Source: Paenibacillus cellulositrophicus (GTDB lineage Bacteria > Bacillota > Bacilli > Paenibacillales > Paenibacillaceae). Taken from it: a stretch of DNA of 64,000 nucleotides. The position numbers and the translations under genes are program-made. The stretch's first letter is position 1. Every line of letters starts with the position of its first letter. Below the pieces are notes generated by a model. That model made no database searches. It was not told the DNA's origin and saw only the letters and a program-made list of their open reading frames with translations. Below are positions 35,482-45,042 of this stretch, in pieces. The stretch is taken from contig NZ_CP045295.1 in NCBI RefSeq assembly GCF_009363095.1, forward strand, positions 2,418,001 through 2,482,000, read 5' to 3'.

Positions 35482-35530
35482 AAATATGTCGGTCCGATAT
35501 ATATTATATGTCGGATCGACATATTTGCAA
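35482..35530 (-). promoter_or_regulatory. PadR promoter with two overlapping operators
   Basis: Leftward promoter: TTGCAA (35525-35530), 16-base spacer, TATAAT (35503-35508). A perfect dyad ATATGTCG-GAT-CGACATAT (35506-35524) covers the spacer. A second, slightly imperfect copy, TATGTCGGTCCGATATA, lies downstream inside 35482-35505. The ATGT...ACAT form is the usual PadR site. Confidence 0.75.
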
Positions 35531-35710
35531 GTCCCTATTTTGAAATGATTACCATTATTTTTGGATAGAAAAAGACGTTTTCAGCAGAGAATCCCATATT
35601 AGGCTTCGGTCTAATAAACATGCAAAATCACGACATCAGACCATCCCAATACCGATACCCCAAAGGTTTCCGAATCGTCCCTAGGTCCCGGTCCTAGGCC
35701 TCTCCTGCCT

Positions 35711-35740
35711 GTTGACAGCGTTTCCAAAGCGATGACATAA
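35711..35740 (+). promoter_or_regulatory. Promoter of sensor kinase operon
   Basis: TTGACA (35711-35716), 18-base spacer, CATAAT (35735-35740). TGACAGCGTTTCCA within it resembles a CcpA cre site with two mismatches. Confidence 0.55.
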
Positions 35741-35782
35741 TGTTGTACAAAAATCCCGCCTAGGCGGGCGGAGGGAGTAGCC

Positions 35783-37540
35783 GTGCAGACTTGGAAGAGC
35801 CGTTTCAGGCATATGAAAATCAAGAACAAGCTGTCCATCCTGATCGCATTTATCGTTGCCATGACCTTTGCCTTTGCCCTGATTGTGCAGCAGTACGCCT
35901 TCTCGGTGTACGACGAGCAGCTGTACGTGAAGTCCTCCCGCGTGCTGTACCTGTCGTCTTCTGCGATCGAAAAAGAGCTCGAACGCCTCGAGCAGCTGTC
36001 CTTCAACATCATCACCGACACGCAGATCCAGTCCCAGCTCAAATCCATCGCCCAAAGCGACTCCGATTACGATCGCCTGACCCTGCGCAAGCACATGGTT
36101 GACAGGCTCCTCACCTATGTCGGGTCCGAGCCCTCCCTCTACTCGATTCACATGGTCGATGCGGCCGGAGCACAGCAGGATGTCGGCAGCCTGGTTCCCA
36201 TCCAGGCCGGAAAGCGGGATGTGATCCTCAGGCTGGCGGACAACGCCGAAGGCCAGGCGCGCTGGACCTTCCCCGACGCATCCGATCCGGCCCTGATCCT
36301 GACCCGTCAAGTCCGTTCCTACTCGGGCACCATGTTCGACCTGCAGGATATCGGCACCATTTTCATGCGGATCAACATGGAGCGGATCGTGCACGAGCTT
36401 GGCGCCGGGGAAGGCGACCTCATCGTGACCTCCGGGCCGGACGTCATTTATCCCTCGCAGCCGCATTTCGATCCCTCCCTCATCCAGAGCTCCATCACTT
36501 CCGAGACCGGATATTTTATCAAGGAAATTCAGGGAAAAACGTACTTTGTTGCCTATAACCGTTCTTACGCCACCGGGTGGACCTATCTGAACGTGACCCC
36601 GTTCAACCAAATTTTCCGGCAGATCGTCCTGATCAAGGAAATCGTTATCGGCGTCTTCATTCTGATATTCGCCTTCGCCATTCTGTGGGGCATCCGCTTC
36701 TCCCGGGGGTTGACCCGCCCGATCGAGAATCTGATCGCCCGCATGAAGCTCGCAGAGAAGGGGAACTTCGCCGAAGCGAACATTCTTGCCGGCGATCAGG
36801 AGCCGCCCGCGATGGACGAACTCGGCCTGCTGCACCGGACGTTCCGCCTTATGGTGGAGAGGATCAACGATCTGATCACTGAAAATTACGCCAGCCGCCT
36901 CCTGATCAAGGAGACCGAGTTCAAGGCGCTGCAGGCACAGATCAACCCGCATTTTTTGTACAACACGCTGGAGTCCATCAACTGGATGGCCAAAATCAAC
37001 AAGCAGACGCAAATTTCCCAAATGGTGCAGGCGCTGGCGTTTCTGCTCCGCAATTCGGTCAGCCTGAAGGAGCCGATCCTGACGCTGAAGGAGGAGCTGG
37101 AAATGGTGCAGCATTACATCACGATCCAGGAATTCCGCTTTGAAGAGCGACTGTCCTTCCACATGGACGTTTCCGAACGGGAGCACTTCCGGAAAATTCC
37201 GAAGCTGACGCTCCAGCCCCTGCTCGAAAACGCGATTCATTATGCGCTGGAGCCTTCCGTCGGCACGTGCACCATTTCCTTGACCAGCCGGGAGGAAGCG
37301 GACGCGTTCATCCTCATCGTCGAAGACGACGGCCCGGGCATGGCGTCAGATACGCTCGAGCTGCTGCGGGAAGGGAGGCTGACCACGGCGGGGAATGGCA
37401 TCGGCCTGCTTAACATCGACGAGCGAATCCGCTTTGCGTTCGGCGAGAATTACGGGCTCTTCATCGACAGCGCTCCCGGTCAGGGGACCCGCATTCATAT
37501 CAGGTTACCGAAAGAACTGGAGGGATCCGAGCATGTATAA
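35783..37540 (+). CDS. YesM-type sensor histidine kinase
   Basis: 585 residues from GTG (GGAGGGAG upstream). One membrane helix at about 15-37, an extracellular sensor domain of about 240 residues, a second helix at about 280-302 (IVIGVFILIFAFAILWGI), then HAMP. ALQAQINPHFLYNTLESINWMAKI carries the phospho-His of the HisKA-like family PF06580, and LLENAIHYALEP with VEDDGPGM the ATP-binding N and G boxes. In Paenibacillus this class senses extracellular glycans or binding proteins. Its end overlaps the regulator gene by eight bases. Confidence 0.92.
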   Translation: MQTWKSRFRHMKIKNKLSILIAFIVAMTFAFALIVQQYAFSVYDEQLYVKSSRVLYLSSSAIEKELERLEQLSFNIITDTQIQSQLKSIAQSDSDYDRLTLRKHMVDRLLTYVGSEPSLYSIHMVDAAGAQQDVGSLVPIQAGKRDVILRLADNAEGQARWTFPDASDPALILTRQVRSYSGTMFDLQDIGTIFMRINMERIVHELGAGEGDLIVTSGPDVIYPSQPHFDPSLIQSSITSETGYFIKEIQGKTYFVAYNRSYATGWTYLNVTPFNQIFRQIVLIKEIVIGVFILIFAFAILWGIRFSRGLTRPIENLIARMKLAEKGNFAEANILAGDQEPPAMDELGLLHRTFRLMVERINDLITENYASRLLIKETEFKALQAQINPHFLYNTLESINWMAKINKQTQISQMVQALAFLLRNSVSLKEPILTLKEELEMVQHYITIQEFRFEERLSFHMDVSEREHFRKIPKLTLQPLLENAIHYALEPSVGTCTISLTSREEADAFILIVEDDGPGMASDTLELLREGRLTTAGNGIGLLNIDERIRFAFGENYGLFIDSAPGQGTRIHIRLPKELEGSEHV

Positions 37541-39098
37541 AGTGCTATTGGTAGATGATGAACGCATCATATTGGACGGCATTTCGCAAATGGTCGACTG
37601 GCAGGCCTTCGGAACAGAGCTGACGGGAACGGCCCAGAACGGATTGCAGGCTTACGACCTGATCGCAGCCGATCCGCCGGACATCGTCATCAGCGACATC
37701 CGGATGCCCGGACTCGACGGGCTTGGACTGGTCGCCCAAACCCATGCCACCCACCCGAACGTCAAATTTGTGCTGCTGTCCGGATTCGGGGAGTTCGAAT
37801 ACGCCAACCGGGCCATGCAGTACGGGGTCAAGCACTACCTCCTTAAGCCGACCGACGAGACCAAAATCGCCGAGGCGCTGAAGGAAGTGACGGCCGAGCT
37901 GAATCAGGAACGCCGGCGTGAAGCTTTTACCCTGGACATGAAACGGCGCTTTGAGAAAGTCATCCCTCACGTCAAAGAACAGGTCCTCCGCGAGTTCGTC
38001 ACTAATAAAACCTACGGACGGCGGGATCTCGAGGAATACCGCAGCCTGCTTCCCTGCGACTTCGGGCGCCCCGTCCGGCTGCTGCTCTGCCATATTGAGG
38101 GCGAAGCCGATTATGAGCACCAATTTGCCGTGAAAAATATCGCCGAGGACCTGCTGCAAACGGCGCTGATGAGCACGACGCTGGGCGACCACGCGCTGAT
38201 CCTCATCTCCGATCCGGAGGACCAGGAGCTGCTTCACAGCCGGCTGCAGGATATCCGCCGCACCTTCCGGCTGTATTACAAAATGAACGTGACCGTCGCC
38301 GTCAGCGATCCCGGTCCAATTACGTCCGCGCGGAAGCTGTACCGCGAAACGCTGCAGTGTCTGAACTACCGCTTCTATCTGGACGAAAGCGGGATCATTA
38401 CACGGAAGGATACGTTTGTGCCCGACGGCGGCGTCAGCGAGTTTGGCTTTGACGAAGAGCGCCTGATGCTGCCCGTGCGCTCGGGTGACCGCGAGGAGGC
38501 TGGGGTCGCCCTGGCCGAGTTCATCGCCGAGCTCAAACGGGCCCAGCTCAGCATCGAAATGACGAAATCGTACGCGATTTCGATGTATGCCGCGCTGGTG
38601 CGCCTGGACGGCCCGGAACGGATGGCGGAGGCCTACAAGCGGATCTCCGAGATCGCCGACATGGGCTCGCTGCAGGCGATTCAGTCGTTCCTGGAGGAGA
38701 CGGTCCGGGATATGACCGGGCGCAACTACGAACGGAACGCGTTCAAATACAACGCCATCGTGCGGAAGGTGATTGACATCGTAGAGGAGCAGATCGGCAA
38801 CGCCTCCCTGTCGCTGAACCTCGTCGCGCACGAAATGCTGTACATGAACGCCGACTATCTAGGCAAGCTGTTCAAAAAGGAGACCGGCGAGAAGTTCTCC
38901 AACTACGTCATGCGCATCCGAATCCAGCGGGCGACCGAGCTGATGGCCGAAAATCCCGATGCCAAAATCTTCGAGATGGCCGAGCAGCTCGGCTTCGGCG
39001 ACAACCCGCAGTATTTCAGCCAGGTGTTCAAAAAACAGATGGGCTGCACGCCGTCGGAGTATATCCGGAAGCTGACGGGCGGCATCTCTGCTTTTTAA
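37533..39098 (+). CDS. YesN-type response regulator with AraC DNA-binding domain
   Basis: 521 residues. MYKVLLVDDERIILDGISQMVDW opens the receiver domain, DIVISDIRMPGLDG has the phospho-accepting Asp at about 55, and LLSGFGEFEYA...GVKHYLLKPTDE the conserved Ser and Lys. A linker of about 260 residues leads to a C-terminal AraC double HTH (LSLNLVAHEMLYMNADYLGKLFKKETGEKF, then MAEQLGFGDNPQYFSQVFKKQMGCTPSEY). It probably activates the importer encoded just downstream. Confidence 0.92.
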   Translation: MYKVLLVDDERIILDGISQMVDWQAFGTELTGTAQNGLQAYDLIAADPPDIVISDIRMPGLDGLGLVAQTHATHPNVKFVLLSGFGEFEYANRAMQYGVKHYLLKPTDETKIAEALKEVTAELNQERRREAFTLDMKRRFEKVIPHVKEQVLREFVTNKTYGRRDLEEYRSLLPCDFGRPVRLLLCHIEGEADYEHQFAVKNIAEDLLQTALMSTTLGDHALILISDPEDQELLHSRLQDIRRTFRLYYKMNVTVAVSDPGPITSARKLYRETLQCLNYRFYLDESGIITRKDTFVPDGGVSEFGFDEERLMLPVRSGDREEAGVALAEFIAELKRAQLSIEMTKSYAISMYAALVRLDGPERMAEAYKRISEIADMGSLQAIQSFLEETVRDMTGRNYERNAFKYNAIVRKVIDIVEEQIGNASLSLNLVAHEMLYMNADYLGKLFKKETGEKFSNYVMRIRIQRATELMAENPDAKIFEMAEQLGFGDNPQYFSQVFKKQMGCTPSEYIRKLTGGISAF

Positions 39099-39155
39099 AC
39101 AAACAGGTCGGTTTTTTTCCTTACCCGGATCGCCGCAAGCGTTGATAATTGGAAA

Positions 39156-39169
39156 TGTAAGCAGTATCA
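39156..39169. promoter_or_regulatory. cre-like site before second importer
   Basis: TGTAAGCAGTATCA matches 13 of 14 positions of the CcpA cre consensus TGWAANCGNTNWCA, 48 bases before the binding-protein start codon. Confidence 0.5.
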
Positions 39170-39216
39170 GATAAAGCACACCAATCTACCGTTAATCCTA
39201 TGGGGGAGGAAATGAC

Positions 39217-40557
39217 ATGAGAAAAGCGTTAAGCGCCGTTCTTCTTTTTTCCTTAATCACCGGCCTGATCGGCTGTTCCGCCGGGGGCAGCAGCGACAAA
39301 TCGGCCAGCGGAGGCGACGCCGCGCCTGCGACGACTACATCGGCCGGCGAGAGCAAAGATCCGGTCAAGCTTCGCATCGCCTGGTGGGGCGGCCAATCCA
39401 GACATGATTACACCCTGAAAGTGATCGAAATGTACGAGAAGCAGCATCCAAACGTCACGATCGAGCCCGAATACGCGCCGTTCGACGACTATTGGAAGAA
39501 GCTCGCGCCGCAAGCCGTCGCCGGCGGGCTGCCGGACATCATCCAGATGGACATTTCGTATTTGAGCCAGTACGCCAGCCGCAACCAGCTGGCCGACCTG
39601 AAGCCGTTTACCGACAGCGGTACGCTGAATGTCGCCGACGTCAGCGAGAACGCCCTGAAGGGCGGCGAGGTCGACGGCAAGCTCGTCGCCTTGAACCTCG
39701 GGGTCAACGCCCTGCAGACGACCTTCGACGTCGAGACGATGAAGGAGAACGGCATCGACATCCCGTCCAAAGACTGGACCTGGGACGATATGGGCAAGCT
39801 TGGGGAGCAAGCCAAGGCCAAAGGCTTCCAGATCGGCGGATTCGCCTATCATCACGAGGTGTTCTTCCCGTATTACCTGAGAACGATCGGCCAGAAAATG
39901 TACAGCGACGACGGGAAAACGATCGGCTATGCCGACGACCAGGCTTTTATCGATTATTTCACGCGATATCAGCAATGGTATGACAAGGGCTACATCCTCT
40001 CCCTCGACAAAGAAGCGCAGAAGAAGGGCGTCGCGGAAGAGGACGAAATCGTTCTCGGCCACTCCATCTCCGGCATCGGCTGGTCCAACCAGTTCCTGGC
40101 GGTGGCGAATCTGGTCAAGGACCGTCCGCTCGAGCTGAATCCAATGCCGGGTCCGGGCACAAAGGAAGGGCTGTTCCTGAAGCCTTCCATGTACTTCTCC
40201 ATCGCGGAATCGTCCAAGCAGAAGGAGGAAGCGGCCAAGTTCATCAGCTTCTTCATCAACGACATCGAAGCGAACAAGCTGATCAAGGGCGAACGCGGGG
40301 TGCCGGTATCCTCCAAAGTGAAGGATGCGCTGAAGCCGATCCTGACCGAGAACGAAGCGAAAATCTTTGATTATGTCACCTGGGCCGAATCGAACAGCAG
40401 CCCCGCTGACCCGCCGAACCCGATCGGATCGGTGGAAGTCGAGAAGCTTCTGCGGGATTTGAGCGAAAAGATTCTGTTCAAGAAAATTCCGATCGACCAG
40501 GCGGCGGCGGAATTCCGCAAGGAGGCCAATGCCATCCTGGCCCGCAGCCAGAAATAA
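39217..40557 (+). CDS. Sugar ABC transporter substrate-binding lipoprotein (CUT1)
   Basis: 446 residues. MRKALSAVLLFSLITGLIGCSAGGSS is a lipoprotein signal with LIGC lipobox. KLRIAWWGGQSRHDYTLKVIEMYEKQHPNVTIEPEY and LPDIIQMDISYLSQYASRNQL show the family-1 binding-protein fold. It is the first gene after the YesMN pair, whose regulator probably controls it. No enzyme gene in this cluster indicates the ligand. Confidence 0.92.
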   Translation: MRKALSAVLLFSLITGLIGCSAGGSSDKSASGGDAAPATTTSAGESKDPVKLRIAWWGGQSRHDYTLKVIEMYEKQHPNVTIEPEYAPFDDYWKKLAPQAVAGGLPDIIQMDISYLSQYASRNQLADLKPFTDSGTLNVADVSENALKGGEVDGKLVALNLGVNALQTTFDVETMKENGIDIPSKDWTWDDMGKLGEQAKAKGFQIGGFAYHHEVFFPYYLRTIGQKMYSDDGKTIGYADDQAFIDYFTRYQQWYDKGYILSLDKEAQKKGVAEEDEIVLGHSISGIGWSNQFLAVANLVKDRPLELNPMPGPGTKEGLFLKPSMYFSIAESSKQKEEAAKFISFFINDIEANKLIKGERGVPVSSKVKDALKPILTENEAKIFDYVTWAESNSSPADPPNPIGSVEVEKLLRDLSEKILFKKIPIDQAAAEFRKEANAILARSQK

Positions 40558-40583
40558 CCTGAAGGGGAATCCTCATACTGCCT

Positions 40584-40624
40584 GAAGGAGCCGGGCCCCG
40601 GTCGGGTTCGGCTCCTTCCTTTTA
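40584..40624 (+). terminator. Partial terminator between binding protein and permeases
   Basis: GAAGGAGCCG pairs perfectly with CGGCTCCTTC (40584-40593 with 40609-40618), followed by CTTTTT. It is placed to lower permease expression relative to the binding protein. Confidence 0.75.
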
Positions 40625-40715
40625 GCTTAAAAAAGCCGTGGTTTCTTCAACGGTGGGCTACTTTCGCTCACAACACCGTACGTATCCAATTTTGTAAGCT
40701 TAGGGGTTGACGATA

Positions 40716-41615
40716 ATGAAAAGGCTGCGGGATAACGAGCACCTCACCGGTTACGTGTTCACGTCTCCGTTCGTGCTGGGCTTTCTGATCTTTACGCTGT
40801 ATCCGGTGCTGTCTTCGCTGTATTATTCCTTCACCGACTACAACCTGATGGAGGCGCCGAACTGGCTCGGCCTGGACAACTACAAGCGGATGTTCATGGA
40901 AGACGATAAAATCGGCAAATCGTTTCAGGTCACCTTTACGTATGTGCTGGCCAGCGTGCCGCTCCGTCTGATCTTTGCCCTGTTCGTCGCCATGATCCTG
41001 AACGTGGCTACGAAAGCGGTGGGGCTGTACCGCTCCGCCTTCTACCTGCCGTCCCTGATCGGCGGCAGCGTCGCGGTGTCGATCATGTGGCAGCAGATCT
41101 TCGGAGATCAGGGGCTGGTGAATTCCTTCCTGAACCTGATCGGCATCCACACCTCGACCTCGTGGATCGGCAATCCGAGCACCGCGCTGTGGACCTTGAT
41201 CGCCCTGTCCACGTGGCAGTTCGGCTCGTCGATGATCATTTTCCTGGCGGGGCTGAAAAATATACCGAAAGACTACTATGAGGCAGCGGGTGTGGACGGC
41301 GCCAATGCCGTCCGGCGGTTCTTCAACATCACACTGCCGATGCTGAGCCCGATCATCTTGTTCAACCTGACGCTGCAGACGATCTCGGCATTTATGACGT
41401 TTACGCCGGCCTACATTATTTCCCGCGGGGAAGGCGGTCCGCTCGACCAGACGCTGCTCTATTCGCTGTACCTGTACCGCAAGGCGTTCTCGCACTTTGA
41501 GATGGGCTACGCTTCGGCGCTCGCCTGGGTGATGCTGCTTATCGTCGGATTTCTGACCCTGCTCATCTTCAAATCCTCGACCCGCTGGGTTCACTACGAG
41601 ACGAAGGGAGACTAA
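40716..41615 (+). CDS. Sugar ABC transporter permease, MalF type
   Basis: 299 residues from ATG 40716 (AGGGG nine bases upstream). [34 protein letters not shown] is the first membrane segment; [26 protein letters not shown] the EAA loop. Partner of the following MalG-type gene. Confidence 0.92.
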   Translation: MKRLRDNEHLTGYVFTSPFVLGFLIFTLYPVLSSLYYSFTDYNLMEAPNWLGLDNYKRMFMEDDKIGKSFQVTFTYVLASVPLRLIFALFVAMILNVATKAVGLYRSAFYLPSLIGGSVAVSIMWQQIFGDQGLVNSFLNLIGIHTSTSWIGNPSTALWTLIALSTWQFGSSMIIFLAGLKNIPKDYYEAAGVDGANAVRRFFNITLPMLSPIILFNLTLQTISAFMTFTPAYIISRGEGGPLDQTLLYSLYLYRKAFSHFEMGYASALAWVMLLIVGFLTLLIFKSSTRWVHYETKGD

Positions 41616-41620
41616 CGGCC

Positions 41621-42460
41621 ATGACCATGTCCACACCCAAGCGCGTTTTGTACCATGTGCTGGTCGGCATCTTCGCCCTGTTCATGATCTATCCGATTCT
41701 GTGGCTGGCGGCCAGCTCCCTGAAGCCGAACGACGAAATTTTCTCGACCGCCTACAGCCTCATTCCAAGCCGGCTGGAATTCGCCAACTACGTCTCGGGC
41801 TTCATGGGGTTCGGCGGGACGACGTTTGCGACTTTCTTCAAAAATTCGTTTATCATCGTCGTTCTGTCAACGGTCGGCGCCGTCGTCTCATCGGCTCTCG
41901 TAGCCTTCGGCCTGGCGCGTACGAAATTTTTCGGCCAGAAGTTCTGGTTCGCCGCCATGATGGCCACGATGATGCTGCCGCAGGACGTCGTCATCGTGCC
42001 GCAGTACGTCATGTTCGCCAAGTTCGGCTGGCTCTCGTCCTTCAAGCCGCTGATCGTCCCGCATTTCTTCGGCACACCGTTTTTCATCTTTCTGATCATG
42101 CAGTTTATCCGCACCATTCCGGGCGAGCTGGACGAAGCGGCGAAAATCGACGGCTGCAGCAAATACGGCGTGTTCTACCGGGTGGTCCTCCCGCTCATCG
42201 GACCGGCCTTGATCACCAGCGCGATCTTCTCTTTTTACTGGAGATGGGACGACTTCATCAACCCGCTCATCTATTTGAACAGCCCGGATAAATTCCCGGT
42301 CTCCCTTGCGCTGAAGCTGTTCCTCGACGGCGAATCGCTGAACAACTGGGGCGGCATGTTCGCTATGGCCACACTGTCGCTTCTGCCGGTCGTGATCGTA
42401 TTTTTCATCTTCCAAAAATACATCGTTGAAGGCATCAGCACCACCGGTTTGAAAGGATAA
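41621..42460 (+). CDS. Sugar ABC transporter permease, MalG type
   Basis: 279 residues, six membrane segments. [28 protein letters not shown] is the EAA loop, and the C-terminus [15 protein letters not shown] is characteristic of MalG-type permeases. Its start follows the previous stop by five bases. A terminator follows, so the cluster ends without glycosidase or ATPase genes. Confidence 0.92.
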   Translation: MTMSTPKRVLYHVLVGIFALFMIYPILWLAASSLKPNDEIFSTAYSLIPSRLEFANYVSGFMGFGGTTFATFFKNSFIIVVLSTVGAVVSSALVAFGLARTKFFGQKFWFAAMMATMMLPQDVVIVPQYVMFAKFGWLSSFKPLIVPHFFGTPFFIFLIMQFIRTIPGELDEAAKIDGCSKYGVFYRVVLPLIGPALITSAIFSFYWRWDDFINPLIYLNSPDKFPVSLALKLFLDGESLNNWGGMFAMATLSLLPVVIVFFIFQKYIVEGISTTGLKG

Positions 42461-42509
42461 CAATAATGTTTTTATAAGCATGCCGTCCACTTGCTCAAAA
42501 TAACGGAAA

Positions 42510-42545
42510 GACCGGATTCCTTAAGTAAGGATATCCGGTCATTTT
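42510..42545. terminator. Terminator between convergent genes
   Basis: GACCGGAT...ATCCGGTC stem with an inner TCCTTA/TAAGGA pairing (42510-42540), then ATTTTC. It ends the importer cluster and probably also the Rrf2 gene on the other strand. Confidence 0.75.
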
Positions 42546-42549
42546 CATG

Positions 42550-42984
42550 TTAACTTTCAATTTCTACGATTCCACTCTTCACCATAGAATCAATCGTAAT
42601 GCCCGACAATTCGTTCTCCATCGTCGTTTGGACTTTCGTATAAACTCCGTCTAATAAGTACGGCATTTTACTTCCTACCGGACAAGTCGGGTTGGTATCC
42701 CGATGAATCATAAAAATCTCCTGGTTATCTTCCATCGTAGCTCGGTATACATCCAGCAGCGTGATTTGATCCGCCTTTTGAGCCAGGCTTATCGCGGCAT
42801 TCGTTCCAAGAGTCGATGTAATAAGACCGGCTTTCGTAAGCTTTCTCATGATTCTTCTAATTACCGCCGGATTGGCGTTCACACTCATCGCAAGCAATTC
42901 GGACGTGGTTCGGCCCTTTTTATTAAATTCAAGAAAGCATAAAATATGAACCGCGACAGAGAACTGTTGGCTTCGATTTCCCAT
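42550..42984 (-). CDS. Rrf2-family transcriptional regulator (YwnA-like)
   Basis: 144 residues. SQQFSVAVHILCFLEFNKKGRTTSELLAMSVNANPAVIRRIMRKLTKAGLI is the Rrf2 winged helix. A single Cys in TNPTCPVGSKM replaces the three-Cys cluster of IscR/NsrR, so it does not hold a standard Fe-S cluster and may be a thiol or electrophile sensor. It is divergent from the alpha/beta hydrolase gene, with a perfect dyad in between. Confidence 0.85.
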   Translation of the reverse strand: MGNRSQQFSVAVHILCFLEFNKKGRTTSELLAMSVNANPAVIRRIMRKLTKAGLITSTLGTNAAISLAQKADQITLLDVYRATMEDNQEIFMIHRDTNPTCPVGSKMPYLLDGVYTKVQTTMENELSGITIDSMVKSGIVEIES

Positions 42985-43082
42985 TTTTGCAAGGTCCTTC
43001 TTTCCGATTAAAACTTATGTTTAGTGTATTGATTTTCGAAAAGCAAATCAAATTTAAAATAAATGAGGATCAAAGAGTCAGC

Positions 43083-43128
43083 TTGACTTCTTAAGGATGA
43101 ATCGTTAATATGTAACAGTAACTGTTAC
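43083..43128 (+). promoter_or_regulatory. Hydrolase promoter with perfect operator at the start point
   Basis: TTGACT (43083-43088), 17-base spacer, TAATAT (43106-43111). GTAACAGT-A-ACTGTTAC (43112-43128) is a dyad with perfect eight-base arms placed over the expected +1. The divergent Rrf2 protein is the likely binder. Confidence 0.7.
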
Positions 43129-43154
43129 TGATACTATTAATTGGAGTGGTTGAT

Positions 43155-43946
43155 ATGCATTATCATGTTAACGGCGTCGAACTTCATGTGGAAGAGCATG
43201 GGCAAGGAGACACGGCTCTTGTGTTTTTGCACTTTTACGGCGGATCCGCACGAACCTGGACTAGAATTGTTGACGTTCTCAAGGAGGATTACCTTTGTAT
43301 AACCTATGACCACCGGGGATGGGGAGACTCAGATAAGTCCGCTTCATCTTATACCATTAAAGATCTGGCCGATGATGCGCATGCGCTGATCCAAGAGCTT
43401 GGTTTAAAGCGGTATGTACTCGTGGGTCATTCTATGGGCGCTAAAACGGCGCAATTGTTGGCTTCACGTCATCCGGCCGGTTTAGAAGCTTTGGTCTTAG
43501 TTGCACCATCTCCCCCGACACCTCAAGATATGCCGCAAGAAATGAGAAATGCCATGGTTCATTTTTATGATTCGCGTGAAGGAGCGGAAATCGCTTTGGG
43601 CAATATCGCCCTGCTTCCTCTTGAAGAACATATCCGCGAAATGGTGCTTGAGGATATGCAAAGGAGCGCACCTTTAGCCCGTGCGGCATGGCCTGAAGCC
43701 GCAATGCTTGAGGATATATCTGCAGAAGTGAACAACATCCATATTCCCACCCTGGTGCTCGCCGGAGAATCTGATCCGGTAGACCGGTTGGAAACACTAA
43801 AAAGCGAGCTGCTGCCGCGCATACCACATGCAGAGCTGCACATCATTCCCCAGACCGGCCACCTTTCTCCCTTAGAAGCACCCGGCGATATCTCAGAAGG
43901 AATCTCACACTTTTTGGCCAAGCAGAAATGGGGTAATGGCGAGTGA
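43155..43946 (+). CDS. Alpha/beta hydrolase
   Basis: 263 residues from ATG 43155 (GGAG eight bases upstream). VLVGHSMGAKTAQLLA carries the nucleophile elbow GHSMG, LVLAGESDPVDRLETL the acidic-residue strand, and IIPQTGHLSPLEAP the His. YDHRGWGDSDKS is the usual oxyanion-loop neighbour. It could be an esterase, haloperoxidase-like enzyme or lactonase. Likely repressed by the divergent Rrf2 protein and induced by a reactive compound. Confidence 0.88.
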   Translation: MHYHVNGVELHVEEHGQGDTALVFLHFYGGSARTWTRIVDVLKEDYLCITYDHRGWGDSDKSASSYTIKDLADDAHALIQELGLKRYVLVGHSMGAKTAQLLASRHPAGLEALVLVAPSPPTPQDMPQEMRNAMVHFYDSREGAEIALGNIALLPLEEHIREMVLEDMQRSAPLARAAWPEAAMLEDISAEVNNIHIPTLVLAGESDPVDRLETLKSELLPRIPHAELHIIPQTGHLSPLEAPGDISEGISHFLAKQKWGNGE

Positions 43947-43953
43947 TAATGGA

Positions 43954-43995
43954 AAACGGCAGGTCAGCTGTAAGCTGAATCCCTGCCGTTTTTTT
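43954..43995 (+). terminator. Terminator after hydrolase gene
   Basis: AAACGGCAGG pairs with CCTGCCGTTT, with an inner TCAGC/GCTGA stem, then a run of seven T. Confidence 0.85.
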
Positions 43996-44084
43996 GCGCT
44001 TACACTCCTTGTGACGGAAAAGCAGAAGCTGCGCATTTATCATGCTGTTGTATGGTATGAGGTGCCTCTGCCGAGGCCTGCCGT

Positions 44085-44462
44085 TTACTTTTTCTCGAAC
44101 AGACCGTGACGGTTATTGGGCCGGCCGTTCAACCGGATTCCATCGCCATTCTTGCTGTTCTTGCGCTTGGTACCGTTCAGGCGGTCTGTCAATTCGTTAA
44201 ACCAGGCTTCGTCATAGGTGGCCAGTGCTATGTCAATCAGACTTTCGACGTTGTTCTTATCTGCAAGCGGGTTGACCGGCAGCGATCTCAGCCAGGATTC
44301 ACGTACACCGATCACGCGTCCAACCGCTTCCTCGTTGTCGGACTGAACGACGCGTACTCTCGCGATGCCTTTCTGAGCGTCCACCGTCTCAATGTATCCG
44401 TGAATAAACTCACCGTCTACCGTCTTCCCTTGGACCCAATCGCTAACTTCGAATCTCATCAT
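44085..44462 (-). CDS. IDEAL-domain protein
   Basis: About 125 residues. The N-terminal half is a small beta barrel (VSDWVQGKTVDGEFIHGYIETVDAQKGIARVRVVQSD). Residues about 75-95 (VESLIDIALATYDEAWFNELTDRL) fit the IDEAL helix pair found in Bacillales adaptor-type proteins such as the ComK and ClpC-linked group. A basic tail follows. An adaptor or regulatory role is inferred; no partner is evident. The start is one of two adjacent ATGs. Confidence 0.7.
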   Translation of the reverse strand: MMRFEVSDWVQGKTVDGEFIHGYIETVDAQKGIARVRVVQSDNEEAVGRVIGVRESWLRSLPVNPLADKNNVESLIDIALATYDEAWFNELTDRLNGTKRKNSKNGDGIRLNGRPNNRHGLFEKK

Positions 44463-44660
44463 TCCACCGCCCATCTTTAAGTATATACAAACTGTAACCA
44501 GAAAAATCACAAAATGAATATACTGTAATGATACTAAACACAGTTGGGAATGTCAAATCTGCCAACGACCATTTCGCAAACGACCGATTACATGGATGAG
44601 AAGCCACCTGCCGCCATATCCCCCATCTATAGTGTATGCAGTCAGCAGGCGATAGGTTCG

Positions 44661-44950
44661 TTACTGCCTTTGGAATGCGACCTTTAAACCTAGTCCGATA
44701 TACAGCGCTCCTACAACTTTGCCGCTAAGTCGGCCCAAACGACGGATCCATGCCGTCCGCCGTACCATCCTTCCGAGAGCAGACACACTTAATACAATTA
44801 TGGTTGTATATAGTGCACTTAATACCACAAAAATGAGTCCGAGGATCAAAAACTGCCGCCCCCCCACTGGGGCTGTCATCGTACGGGACGGGTTCATGCG
44901 CCAATCCATGAAGAAGGAACAGCCGCAAAACGCCGCCCGCCTGAAAGCCG
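44661..44950 (-). pseudogene. LysE/RhtB exporter remnant
   Basis: Only the C-terminal third of an amino-acid exporter is recognisable: GRQFLILGLIFVVLSALYTTIIVLSVSALGRM, then a basic loop and LSGKVVGALYIGLGLKVAFQ. The upstream frame is not membrane-like and has no proper start, so the first four segments are missing or scrambled. The fragment retains two helices and a stop. Confidence 0.6.
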
Positions 44951-45042
44951 TCCTTACAGGCTGACCTGTGGAACACACCGGGCTGATGCACGCTAACTGC
45001 CGATTCCCAACGGATCCAACGTGTGCATGAGCTCTCAGTTTT

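Noticed and set aside
35681-37240. 519-codon minus-strand open frame opposite the sensor kinase
   Set aside because: No family resemblance; the kinase motifs on the plus strand cover the region.
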